Positions 6,200 through 13,624 of a DNA stretch of 19,045 nt are shown piece by piece; position 1 is the stretch's first letter; every line of letters starts with the position of its first letter. The translations under genes and the position numbers were made by a program. This DNA comes from Oscillospiraceae bacterium. GTDB taxonomy: Bacteria > Bacillota > Clostridia > UMGS1840 > HGM11507. Under the pieces are notes generated by a model. It was not told where the DNA came from, did not search any database, and worked only from the letters and a program-made list of their open reading frames with translations. The stretch lies in NCBI GenBank assembly GCA_015068525.1, contig SVKJ01000024.1, forward strand, positions 1 to 19,045, in the 5' to 3' direction.

Positions 6200-8428
6200 T
6201 TATCTTAGTATAATAATTCTTACTCTGCCGCCCTCGCTGTCTTCTTTATCATAATATGCTGAAATAGAGTATTTACTGCTGTTAGTAACCGCTTCAGTAA
6301 GAGTTGACAAATTATAGTTAAAATTATAGTCAACAGTATAAACCTGGACACTGTCGCTTATTGTATAGATTTTTCCATTAGAATCTTTCACATAAGTTGC
6401 AGTAAGTTCTTTAACATTTCCTACTGAATTTATTGCGTGAACACCGCTTAACTGACTGCCTCTTAAATCAAGACGAACAAAGGTTTTAGGTTTTACGGTA
6501 AAAAATGTTCCTGTGCTTTTTTCGGCACCGTTTGAGAGATAAGTTGTTCCGCCTCTTTCATTTGCCGAAACAATCATTCCGTACTGATAAGTGTCCCCTG
6601 TAACTTCTTTTAAAATCAACTCTGTAATTTCACCGTTTGCATTTTTATTTACATAAAGAACGTCATCTGACTTTATATTTACACCGTTTATTCTTAAAGG
6701 ATAAACTTTAATGAATTCTCCGTTTTCTGAAACTGTAGTTTCTTTAACATCAATTACAGAAACATTTGAAGAAAGTTTTTGAGAGCCAAAATTTCCTCCG
6801 CTATAATTAAATACGCCCGATGCTCCGCCTCCTGATACAACTACAGGTTTTGCATAAGAATCAGAGAACGAGATTTTAACTACCTTACCCCTTAACCCTG
6901 AATATTCTTTATCAGTTTCATATTCGTGAGTGTTCCCGTCAGGAGTTGCTATTTTTATATAGTAAGATAAATACTTTTCAGTATTTAAAGTATATTCTTT
7001 AGAGCCTGTTTCCAAAGCGTATCCGTAAATTTCGTCTGAATTTACGCCATTTGTAAGAACGTCTGCGATTTTTCCATCCTTTCCAAGAAGAACTGTCACA
7101 GTCTGTCCGAGTTTAACAGTTCCTGTTGAAGAAAGTTTAGAAAACGCTTCTGCACTCTCTAATTCATAGGTATTTCCTGAAATAACTACCTGAGTCGGTG
7201 TTTCCTGATTTGGAAGTGCATTTTCATATATTCCAACTCTCTTATCAGAGTATGCCCAAACTGTATTTAATGCTTTTGAATAATATATTATATCGTTTAT
7301 AGAAATATCACTTAAAGTTACAACATTACCGCCTTTAATTATTGTTACGTCACTTGCATTCATAGAAAGAGAAGAAAGGAAATTAGTTGATGTAACTCTT
7401 AATGGGCCTTCCATAGATTTATTGTCAACTATAACATATTTAACATTATTGTTGTTATCTTTTATAACACTTATACTGTCCCCTGCTTTTACCCTTTGAG
7501 AAAGCGAACTTGCTGTTATTTTAGTATTATTATAATATGCCTCAGTGTCATCAGTTAAGTCTAAAACTTCGCTTTGTGTTCCTTTTTTAACAATAATATC
7601 TTCTGAAAGAACACCCATTACCACATAAGTTTCTTTTGACTTTCCGTCTGCAAAAAAGCCTGCAATTTCTTTGTTATTCTTTAAAAGCATATCTCCTTTG
7701 GACCCTACTTTTGAAAAGTCAAAGTTTTTAGAAACTTTATATGTTCCGTTTGAGGTAACAACTTTATCAGAATCAATATTTGAATTCTCATAAGAAGAAG
7801 AAATCAAAACGACTTCTTCATATAGCTGATAACCAAGGGTCTGAAGATAAGAGTTTCCGTTTTTTGTGTTCTCATTTAATGTGTTATATACAAGGGCAAT
7901 TGCGTCAATTCTTGTCATTGGGTTTCCTACGGTTGCAGAAACATTGTCAAGAAGCCCTAAATTAGAAGCAATACCCATCTGACCGTAAGGCCATTCTCCG
8001 CCGAAATCCGCGTTTTCATAGCCTAAAAGTTTAAGCATAATTGTAACCGCTTCTTCAAGTAAAACTGTTGCTTCAGGTCTGAATGTGGAATCAGGATACC
8101 CTGTTACAATCCTGTTTGTTGCTGCTACTTTGATATAACCTGCCGCCCAGTGTTCTCTTGACACATCGCTGTAAGGAGAAGTATTTGTTCCCACCGGTAC
8201 ACTGTTTTTATAAGGGGATGCCATAACTGCAATTTTTGCAAACTGCGCTCTTGTAAGATATGAGTAAAAATCATAATCTCCGCCTTTAGAAGCGTCCCCG
8301 TGAAGTATATCCATTTTTGATAAAAAGTCTGCCATATCATCAAAAGAATATTCTTTTGCTGAAACATTAAATACGCTAAATGATAAAAGCATACTAATTA
8401 AAAGTGTAAAACACAGTAATCTTTTCAT
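6200..8428 (-). CDS. Secreted SLH-domain cell-surface protein
   Basis: This 742-residue protein has a clear signal peptide (basic MKR, hydrophobic 4-20, likely cut after VSA at 24). Three SLH-type modules follow at about 30-80, 84-137 (with HWAAGYIKVAATNRIVTGYP and TFRPEATVLLEEA) and 143-192. SLH modules bind secondary cell-wall polymers, so the protein should sit on the cell surface. Residues 200-742 show no motif I recognise. They are rich in Ser, Thr, Val and Asn with alternating patterns typical of beta-structure, and no LPXTG motif is present. The ATG follows AAAGGA. It begins 32 bases after the permease gene on the same strand, with no terminator between, so it is probably the last gene of the efflux operon. 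A structural or envelope-maintenance role is a guess. Confidence 0.9.
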   Translation of the reverse strand: MKRLLCFTLLISMLLSFSVFNVSAKEYSFDDMADFLSKMDILHGDASKGGDYDFYSYLTRAQFAKIAVMASPYKNSVPVGTNTSPYSDVSREHWAAGYIKVAATNRIVTGYPDSTFRPEATVLLEEAVTIMLKLLGYENADFGGEWPYGQMGIASNLGLLDNVSATVGNPMTRIDAIALVYNTLNENTKNGNSYLQTLGYQLYEEVVLISSSYENSNIDSDKVVTSNGTYKVSKNFDFSKVGSKGDMLLKNNKEIAGFFADGKSKETYVVMGVLSEDIIVKKGTQSEVLDLTDDTEAYYNNTKITASSLSQRVKAGDSISVIKDNNNNVKYVIVDNKSMEGPLRVTSTNFLSSLSMNASDVTIIKGGNVVTLSDISINDIIYYSKALNTVWAYSDKRVGIYENALPNQETPTQVVISGNTYELESAEAFSKLSSTGTVKLGQTVTVLLGKDGKIADVLTNGVNSDEIYGYALETGSKEYTLNTEKYLSYYIKIATPDGNTHEYETDKEYSGLRGKVVKISFSDSYAKPVVVSGGGASGVFNYSGGNFGSQKLSSNVSVIDVKETTVSENGEFIKVYPLRINGVNIKSDDVLYVNKNANGEITELILKEVTGDTYQYGMIVSANERGGTTYLSNGAEKSTGTFFTVKPKTFVRLDLRGSQLSGVHAINSVGNVKELTATYVKDSNGKIYTISDSVQVYTVDYNFNYNLSTLTEAVTNSSKYSISAYYDKEDSEGGRVRIIILR

Positions 8429-8460
8429 ATTTTTATCCTTTCATTTTAATTAAAATAATT

Positions 8461-9627
8461 TTAATCATATCTTAACGCGTCTATCGGGTTAAGTTTCGCG
8501 GCTTTTTTTGCCGGGAAATAACCAAATGTTATACCTATAAGGGCTGATACTGAAAATGCTATAAATACTGCATTAAACGACGGAACAACCGTCATTCCCA
8601 TAAATTTACCGAATGCAAAGGACAGTACCGCCCCGAGAACAATTCCAATGACGCCTCCCATCACACTGGAGGTTGCCGCTTCTACAACAAACTGGCTCAT
8701 AATGTCTTTGTGTTTTGCTCCCAGTGATTTTCTTATACCTATTTCCCTTGTTCTCTCTGTTACAGATACGAGCATTATATTCATAATACCGATACCTCCT
8801 ACAAGAAGAGATATACCTGCTATTGCCACAAGCATCAAGGTCATTTTCCCTGTAAGGTCATCAAGCGTTTCTACCATTTCAGACATCGCAGTAACCGAAT
8901 AAGCATTTGAATTTGAAAATTTCTTATACAAATAATTTTCTATAACCGCTTTTGCTTTATCAATGGTGTTTTCATCAGTTGCACTGAAATAATATGCCGT
9001 TATCATTGCATACCTTGATGCCTTTGTGTAAGGAATAAAAATTCTGTTATCTTCGCCCGTTTCCTGAGAGTCCGCCTTTTCAGTAAGTACACCTACAACC
9101 GTAAATACATCATTTCCAATTTTTAAAGTTTCGCCAATGGGCGATGCACCGTTAAATAATTCTTTCACTATGTAAGTTCCTACAACACACACTTTTTGCT
9201 TTTTATCAACATCAATATATTCAATAAAACGCCCCTCTGAAAGTTCAATATTTCTTATTGACATAAAGTCTTCGCTGACGCCGATAACACTTGTTGTTAT
9301 GTTATTATTATCAACTTTTACCGTTTGAGAAGTCTGGGCATTAGGTGAACACCCCATCAGAACATCAGGGTTTTCCATAGAAAGTTCAATCATATCTTCA
9401 GGGGATATTGCTCTTGACGAACCTCTTCCCCTTACCGAAACGGTTATAAGATTAGTACCCATACTTTCAAAAGTTTTTTTCATTTCGTTAGTCATTCCTT
9501 CGACTACGCTTACAAGTGCAATAACTGCTGCAACACCGATAATTATACCGAGCATAGTAAGAAAAGACCTTAACTTACTTGACATAAGACTCTTTATCGC
9601 TAAAGTAAACGATTGCTTAAAATTCAT
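8461..9627 (-). CDS. MacB/FtsX-family ABC transporter permease
   Basis: This 388-residue membrane protein has the MacB architecture: an N-terminal TM helix (about 20-42, TMLGIIIGVAAVIAL), a large extracytoplasmic MacB_PCD domain (about 45-260), and three C-terminal helices (about 265-290, 315-345, 350-375) forming the FtsX domain. The segments NIMLVSVTERTREIGIRKSLGA and PAKKAAKLNPIDALRYD are hallmark MacB-family sequences. Such permeases drive mechanotransmission rather than classical transport and work with a membrane-fusion protein. The gene lies 15 bases downstream of its ATPase. Substrates in the family include peptides, antibiotics and lipids; which applies here cannot be read from the sequence. 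Confidence 0.95.
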   Translation of the reverse strand: MNFKQSFTLAIKSLMSSKLRSFLTMLGIIIGVAAVIALVSVVEGMTNEMKKTFESMGTNLITVSVRGRGSSRAISPEDMIELSMENPDVLMGCSPNAQTSQTVKVDNNNITTSVIGVSEDFMSIRNIELSEGRFIEYIDVDKKQKVCVVGTYIVKELFNGASPIGETLKIGNDVFTVVGVLTEKADSQETGEDNRIFIPYTKASRYAMITAYYFSATDENTIDKAKAVIENYLYKKFSNSNAYSVTAMSEMVETLDDLTGKMTLMLVAIAGISLLVGGIGIMNIMLVSVTERTREIGIRKSLGAKHKDIMSQFVVEAATSSVMGGVIGIVLGAVLSFAFGKFMGMTVVPSFNAVFIAFSVSALIGITFGYFPAKKAAKLNPIDALRYD

Positions 9628-9642
9628 TTTTTGTTTCCTTTC

Positions 9643-10320
9643 CTACTCTGTTTTTTCATCAGAAATAATTTTTCCATCCTGAATTCTCACTATTCTTTTG
9701 CACTGTTCTGCAATACTGTTATCGTGAGTAATTATAACAACTGTGTTGCCCTCAGAATGTAATTTCTTTAAAAATTCCAATACTTCCCTGCCCGTTTTGG
9801 AATCAAGTGCACCTGTAGGCTCATCTGCTAAAATAACAGATGGTTCTCCTGCTAATGCTCTGGCAATAGATACACGCTGTTGCTGACCTCCCGAAAGTTG
9901 AGAGGGATAATATTTTTCTCTGCCCGAAAGTCCAACTCTTTCTAAAGATTCTCTTGCCATCTTTTCTCTTTTCTCTTTAGGCACACCTCTATACACTAAG
10001 GGAAGTTCAACATTTTCAAGTAAATTAAGTTTTGGAATAAGATTATATTGCTGGAATATAAATCCCAAAGTTTTATTTCTTATATCTGCAAGTTCGTCTT
10101 CCGAAAGATGACTGACATCTTTGCCCAAAAGGTAATACTGTCCGCTTGTAGGAACATCTAAACAACCTATAATATTCATTGCTGTAGATTTTCCTGAACC
10201 TGACTGACCGACAATCGCAGTAAGTTCACCTTTTTCTATATGCAGATTAATTCCGTCAAGAGCGTGAATTTCATCTTCTCCGCTCTGATAAATCTTATAT
10301 ATATTCTCTAATTTTATCAA
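9643..10320 (-). CDS. ABC transporter ATP-binding protein, MacB/LolD/YknY group
   Basis: A complete 225-residue nucleotide-binding subunit: Walker A GQSGSGKST (38-46), Q-loop Gln90, signature LSGGQ (142-146), Walker B VILADEP (162-168) and H-loop His199. The opening DEIHALDGINL and the segment GFIFQQYNLIPKLNLLENVELPL are typical of the MacB/LolD branch. It should power the adjacent permease at the cytoplasmic face. The start codon is TTG (10318-10320) behind AGAGG; the next Met is only at residue 48, after Walker A, so TTG is required. The gap to the upstream membrane-fusion gene is 15 bases. Confidence 0.96.
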   Translation of the reverse strand: MIKLENIYKIYQSGEDEIHALDGINLHIEKGELTAIVGQSGSGKSTAMNIIGCLDVPTSGQYYLLGKDVSHLSEDELADIRNKTLGFIFQQYNLIPKLNLLENVELPLVYRGVPKEKREKMARESLERVGLSGREKYYPSQLSGGQQQRVSIARALAGEPSVILADEPTGALDSKTGREVLEFLKKLHSEGNTVVIITHDNSIAEQCKRIVRIQDGKIISDEKTE

Positions 10321-10335
10321 ACCTGTCGTCCTCTC

Positions 10336-12330
10336 TTAATTTCTTTGACGGTTTTGCGTGGAATTGGTTCTTGCGCCTGAACCACCTGACATACCGCCCA
10401 TACCTCCGGGCATTCCGCCACCCATACCGCCGGGCATTCTCATCATATTCATATTATTTGTTGAAGAAGAAGTTGATTTTACATATACTGTTACCCCTTC
10501 TTTAAGACCGCTTGTTATTTCTATAAAATCGTCATCATTTATTCCCGTTGTAACACGTACTGCAACAAAACCTTCAGGGATATCCCCAAGCCTTATATTC
10601 ATATTAGAAGGCATTTGAGATCTATTCTGGTTACCTGAATTATTTGGATCTTTTGATGCACTTTGCTGACTGTTTGGAGTCTGCTGTGCGTTTGGTGTTT
10701 GCTGACCTTTTGATGTTTGCTGACTGTTTAGTGTTTGTTGACTGTTTGGCATAGTTTTACTGTCTGTTTTAGTATTTTCCCCTGCGCCTTTTTGTGTTTC
10801 GGTCTTATTATTTGGGTTTTTATTATCTGTTTTATTATTTTTATCGTTATCTTTTTGTGATATTATTTCAAGGTCATTCTTCTTTGCATCTTCCTCTTTT
10901 ACATAAACAATATTTCCTCTCATAACTGCGGAAACAGGAACAACAAGTATATTATATTTCTCCTCAATTACTATTTCTGCATTAACATTCATACCAGGAA
11001 GCATACCTTCAGGATTATCCACTATAACTTCCACAGGATATGTCGTAACACCGTTAGATGTTGCACCGTTAATATTTATACTGTTTACATGCCCTGAAAA
11101 TCTTTTATTAGGAAGTGCATCTGCCGTAATATCAACTTTCTGGTCAATTTCTATCTTTTCTACATCAAGTTCGTCAACCGAGATTGTAAAACTGATTACC
11201 GACATATCTGCAATAACGCACATGGTTGTATTACCGTTTGTGTTATCTAAAGTGTCCCCTGCTTTAATATTTTTTTCAATAATTGTACCGTCAATTTTTG
11301 CAGTAATTGTATAATCTTCTAACTGTTCATAGGTTTTATCAAGAGAAATTTGTGCTTCTCTTAATGTTCTGTTGGCATTTTTCATACTGTCCTTAACTGA
11401 ATCACTTTCAATAACAAGGATAGTCGAGCCTTCGTACACCTGATCGCCTATATCATTATAAATTGTTGCAATATCTCCTGATACTTTGGCGCTTACAGTT
11501 TTTTTGCCTGCATAACTGAATGTTCCTGCACTGTTACAGGCAATGGTATTTATAACTGCTGTTGCAGTATCGCTTGTTGTGATACCTCCCGGATTTTCAA
11601 CTTCAATATCAACATAAGAAACCGCAACATTAAGGTCATTTATCAAAGAACCTGTTGATACTCTTTTTACAACACCTGTAGTTTTATAAAATGAATTCTG
11701 AAGCGTAACGTCTGCAATAAATCCTTCGCCTATGTACCCTATATCTGATGTATTAAACGGAATAGTAAGTGTCATTTTGGATTTATCTATAATTTCACAT
11801 ATTTTAGTACCGTTTGAAACACTGTCGCCCTCTGATACAAACATCTGGGAAATAACACCCGAAATAGGTGCTTTTACAGTTAAATCATTAACGTTTTCCA
11901 TTGTATCATTATATGAATCACGGGTTCTTTCCATAGAAAGTTCGGCTTTTTCCAAAGTGTCCGCCATATCATCTTTATCAAGTTCATATAATACGTCACC
12001 TTTTTTAACAGAGTCGCCGACTTCAAATGTATCCGACAGAACATCTCCTCTTACCGAAGAAACAACTTCGTATTTATCTTTAGGCTGAATTGTTCCTGAA
12101 GCACTTATAACCGACCTTACTCTGCCCATATTGGCAACTGCAGTATTTATCGCAGTATCATCGCCTTTTTTATTTTTAATAAAAGCGACTGCTCCGACTG
12201 ATACTAAAATAACACCAGCAAGACAAAGCGCAATTATCCTTTTTGTTTTTTTACTCATATTCTTATAGCGCGAAATAATTTCTTCCTTATTTCCTGCTTT
12301 TTTAAAAATATTCTTAATACTTAGTTTCAT
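10336..12330 (-). CDS. Membrane-fusion protein (HlyD/MacA/YknX-like) with long low-complexity insert
   Basis: This 664-residue adaptor has one N-terminal TM helix (about 32-51) and should project outside the membrane. After it come barrel-sandwich (lipoyl-like) segments with KGDVLYELDKDD and VKAPISGVISQMFVSEGDSV, a second pair around TITAKIDGTIIEKNIKAGD, a beta-barrel, and a membrane-proximal domain. That last domain appears split: its strand VVPVSAVMRGNIVYVK and its partner VTTGINDDDFIEITSGLKEG are separated by about 87 polar residues (493-579) containing five six-residue repeats ending in QQT or QQS. The C-terminus (630-652) is Gly-Met-rich. The insert and tail make it about 200 residues longer than usual. 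It is first of the unit, divergent from spo0A, with GGAGG before its ATG. Confidence 0.92.
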   Translation of the reverse strand: MKLSIKNIFKKAGNKEEIISRYKNMSKKTKRIIALCLAGVILVSVGAVAFIKNKKGDDTAINTAVANMGRVRSVISASGTIQPKDKYEVVSSVRGDVLSDTFEVGDSVKKGDVLYELDKDDMADTLEKAELSMERTRDSYNDTMENVNDLTVKAPISGVISQMFVSEGDSVSNGTKICEIIDKSKMTLTIPFNTSDIGYIGEGFIADVTLQNSFYKTTGVVKRVSTGSLINDLNVAVSYVDIEVENPGGITTSDTATAVINTIACNSAGTFSYAGKKTVSAKVSGDIATIYNDIGDQVYEGSTILVIESDSVKDSMKNANRTLREAQISLDKTYEQLEDYTITAKIDGTIIEKNIKAGDTLDNTNGNTTMCVIADMSVISFTISVDELDVEKIEIDQKVDITADALPNKRFSGHVNSININGATSNGVTTYPVEVIVDNPEGMLPGMNVNAEIVIEEKYNILVVPVSAVMRGNIVYVKEEDAKKNDLEIISQKDNDKNNKTDNKNPNNKTETQKGAGENTKTDSKTMPNSQQTLNSQQTSKGQQTPNAQQTPNSQQSASKDPNNSGNQNRSQMPSNMNIRLGDIPEGFVAVRVTTGINDDDFIEITSGLKEGVTVYVKSTSSSTNNMNMMRMPGGMGGGMPGGMGGMSGGSGARTNSTQNRQRN
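10664..10753 (-). repeat. Tandem 18-bp coding repeat in the membrane-fusion gene
   Basis: Five imperfect 18-bp units, each holding a TGCTG(A/T) motif on the plus strand, encode PNSQQT, LNSQQT, SKGQQT, PNAQQT and PNSQQS (residues 528-557). In-frame units of this kind can change number by slippage without breaking the gene. Confidence 0.75.
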
Positions 12331-12358
12331 ATAGTATGTACCTCCGGATATTTTTTCT

Positions 12359-12364
12359 ATTATA
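12359..12364 (-). promoter_or_regulatory. Candidate -10 box of the efflux/SLH operon
   Basis: The minus strand reads TATAAT about 30 bases before the ATG of the membrane-fusion gene. A -35 box at the right distance is poor (ATTATC), so the promoter is tentative. The rest of the 12331-12683 gap is AT-rich and shows only the spo0A promoter on the other side. Confidence 0.4.
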
Positions 12365-12608
12365 CAATAATATTTTTATGTGATAATACTGTGTATTTAT
12401 TATGAATAAACTGTAAATTTAGGGATGTAAAAAAACTCCAGACCGCAAAAAGTAGGAATTATCACATATAAGTATATAAAAATTATATATTTTTTATTCT
12501 AATGTAAAGATTTTTTCCAATCCCCTAATTTATACTACACTATTTTACTATAAATTACAACTTTTTTCTGATTTAATGGATATTTTTTCCATTTTTGTTA
12601 AATTTCTC

Positions 12609-12637
12609 TTGCTTTTATGAAAAAAATGGTATATAAT
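12609..12637 (+). promoter_or_regulatory. Vegetative promoter of spo0A
   Basis: TTGCTT (12609-12614) and TATAAT (12632-12637) are spaced 17 bp, giving a transcript start near 12644 and a 40-base leader. I see no convincing 0A box (TGTCGAA) upstream. Confidence 0.65.
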
Positions 12638-12683
12638 GGAAATACAACCAAATAATTCATATAAAAAAGGAGATAAAAAGAAA

Positions 12684-13499
12684 ATGAGTAAAAAAATTAA
12701 GGTACTGCTTGCAGATGATAGCATTGTATTTAAAGAACAACTTACAAAAGCGATAGAAAAAGAAGAAAGCATTGAGTTTTCAAAGCATATTACGGATGGA
12801 AGAGAGGTTATAGAATCCATAAAGGAAATAATGCCTGACATTATTATTTGCGACCTGATACTTCCTTTTAAAGACGGAATTGAAATTTTAGAGGAACTAT
12901 CGCATCTTAATTTAAGAAGAATGCCCATGGTAGTCGTTGCAACTGCTGTTACTACAGATAAGATAATAAGGCAGTGTATGGAATACGGTGCAAATTACTT
13001 TATCGCAAAGCCATGCAATCCTGATAATCTTATTAAAATAATAAAGAAACTGACAACTGATATAGAAGAAAATAATATATTTAAAATGAGCGAGGAAAAA
13101 GTAGATGAGAATTCATATATAACAAATAATATTGACGAAATCATAGAGTCGAAAGTGACAAATATAATTCACAAAGTGGGAATACCTGCGCATATAAAAG
13201 GCTACAAATATTTAAGATGTGCGATTAAAAAAACAATCATTGACGAAGATATTATAAACTCTGTAACCAAAGAACTTTATCCCGAAGTTGCAAAAGAGTA
13301 TAATACAACGCCTCCAAGAGTCGAACGTGCAATCCGTCATGCAATTGAGGTAGCATGGAACAGAGGGGAAGAAGAAACTTTAAACAAAATATTCGGATAT
13401 ACTGTTTCTTCAAATAAAGGAAAGCCTACAAATTCGGAATTTATAGCAATGATTGCAGACAGATTAAGACTGCAGAATCAAAGTATGCTGGCTAAATAA
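12684..13499 (+). CDS. spo0A: Stage 0 sporulation master regulator Spo0A
   Basis: Spo0A is the response regulator that commits the cell to sporulation when phosphorylated. The protein has 271 residues. Its receiver domain (1-125) shows the acidic pocket Asp11-Asp12, phosphoacceptor Asp57 (CDLILP) and Lys109 (AKP). The Spo0A_C effector domain (about 155-268) is strikingly conserved: IGxPAHIKGYKYL-like opening, RVERAIRHAIEVAW, FGYTVS and KPTNSEFIAMIAD, including the recognition helix. I choose ATG 12684 behind AAAAAGGAG; an in-frame ATG at 12636 lies inside the -10 box and cannot be used from this promoter. The usual neighbour spoIVB is absent; here it is divergent from an efflux operon and convergent with uvrC. 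Its presence indicates endospore-forming ancestry. Confidence 0.97.
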   Translation: MSKKIKVLLADDSIVFKEQLTKAIEKEESIEFSKHITDGREVIESIKEIMPDIIICDLILPFKDGIEILEELSHLNLRRMPMVVVATAVTTDKIIRQCMEYGANYFIAKPCNPDNLIKIIKKLTTDIEENNIFKMSEEKVDENSYITNNIDEIIESKVTNIIHKVGIPAHIKGYKYLRCAIKKTIIDEDIINSVTKELYPEVAKEYNTTPPRVERAIRHAIEVAWNRGEEETLNKIFGYTVSSNKGKPTNSEFIAMIADRLRLQNQSMLAK

Positions 13500-13566
13500 G
13501 TGGTATTGCCTGACGGCAGTTTTATTCGCCTTATGTCGAGTGGTATTGCTTTCGCAGTGGTATTGA
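13499..13566. repeat. Three copies of AGTGGTATTG after spo0A
   Basis: AGTGGTATTG occurs with starts at 13499, 13539 and 13556, the first overlapping the spo0A stop region. Between them are short stems such as TGCC-TGAC-GGCA followed by GTTTTATT (from 13507), which could act as a weak terminator of spo0A. The origin of the repeat is unknown to me; it looks like a degenerate intergenic repeat. Confidence 0.5.
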
Positions 13567-13585
13567 TTTTGGCAGTTTATTAGAA

Positions 13586-13624
13586 AATCCACCATAAAAG
13601 GGACTGTCCCTTTTATGGTGGATT
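13586..13624. repeat. Intergenic hairpin, AAAAGGG-loop-CCCTTTT family, copy 3
   Basis: A perfect 17-bp stem (13586-13602 with 13608-13624) with loop ACTGT. Apart from one loop base it repeats copy 2 at 6099-6133. It lies between the convergent spo0A and uvrC, its right arm overlapping the last two bases of uvrC, and may terminate both. Confidence 0.8.

Noticed and set aside
8648..8902. Open frame on the plus strand inside the permease gene
   Set aside because: It is antisense to conserved MacB helices and has no ribosome site or recognisable protein features.
10358..10618. Open frame on the plus strand rich in Pro and Ile
   Set aside because: It is the complement of the Gly-Met-rich tail and last domain of the membrane-fusion protein and has no ribosome site.
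13533..13540. TGTCGAG resembling a Spo0A box (TGTCGAA)
   Set aside because: It lies downstream of spo0A between convergent genes, has a mismatch, and is next to no promoter.
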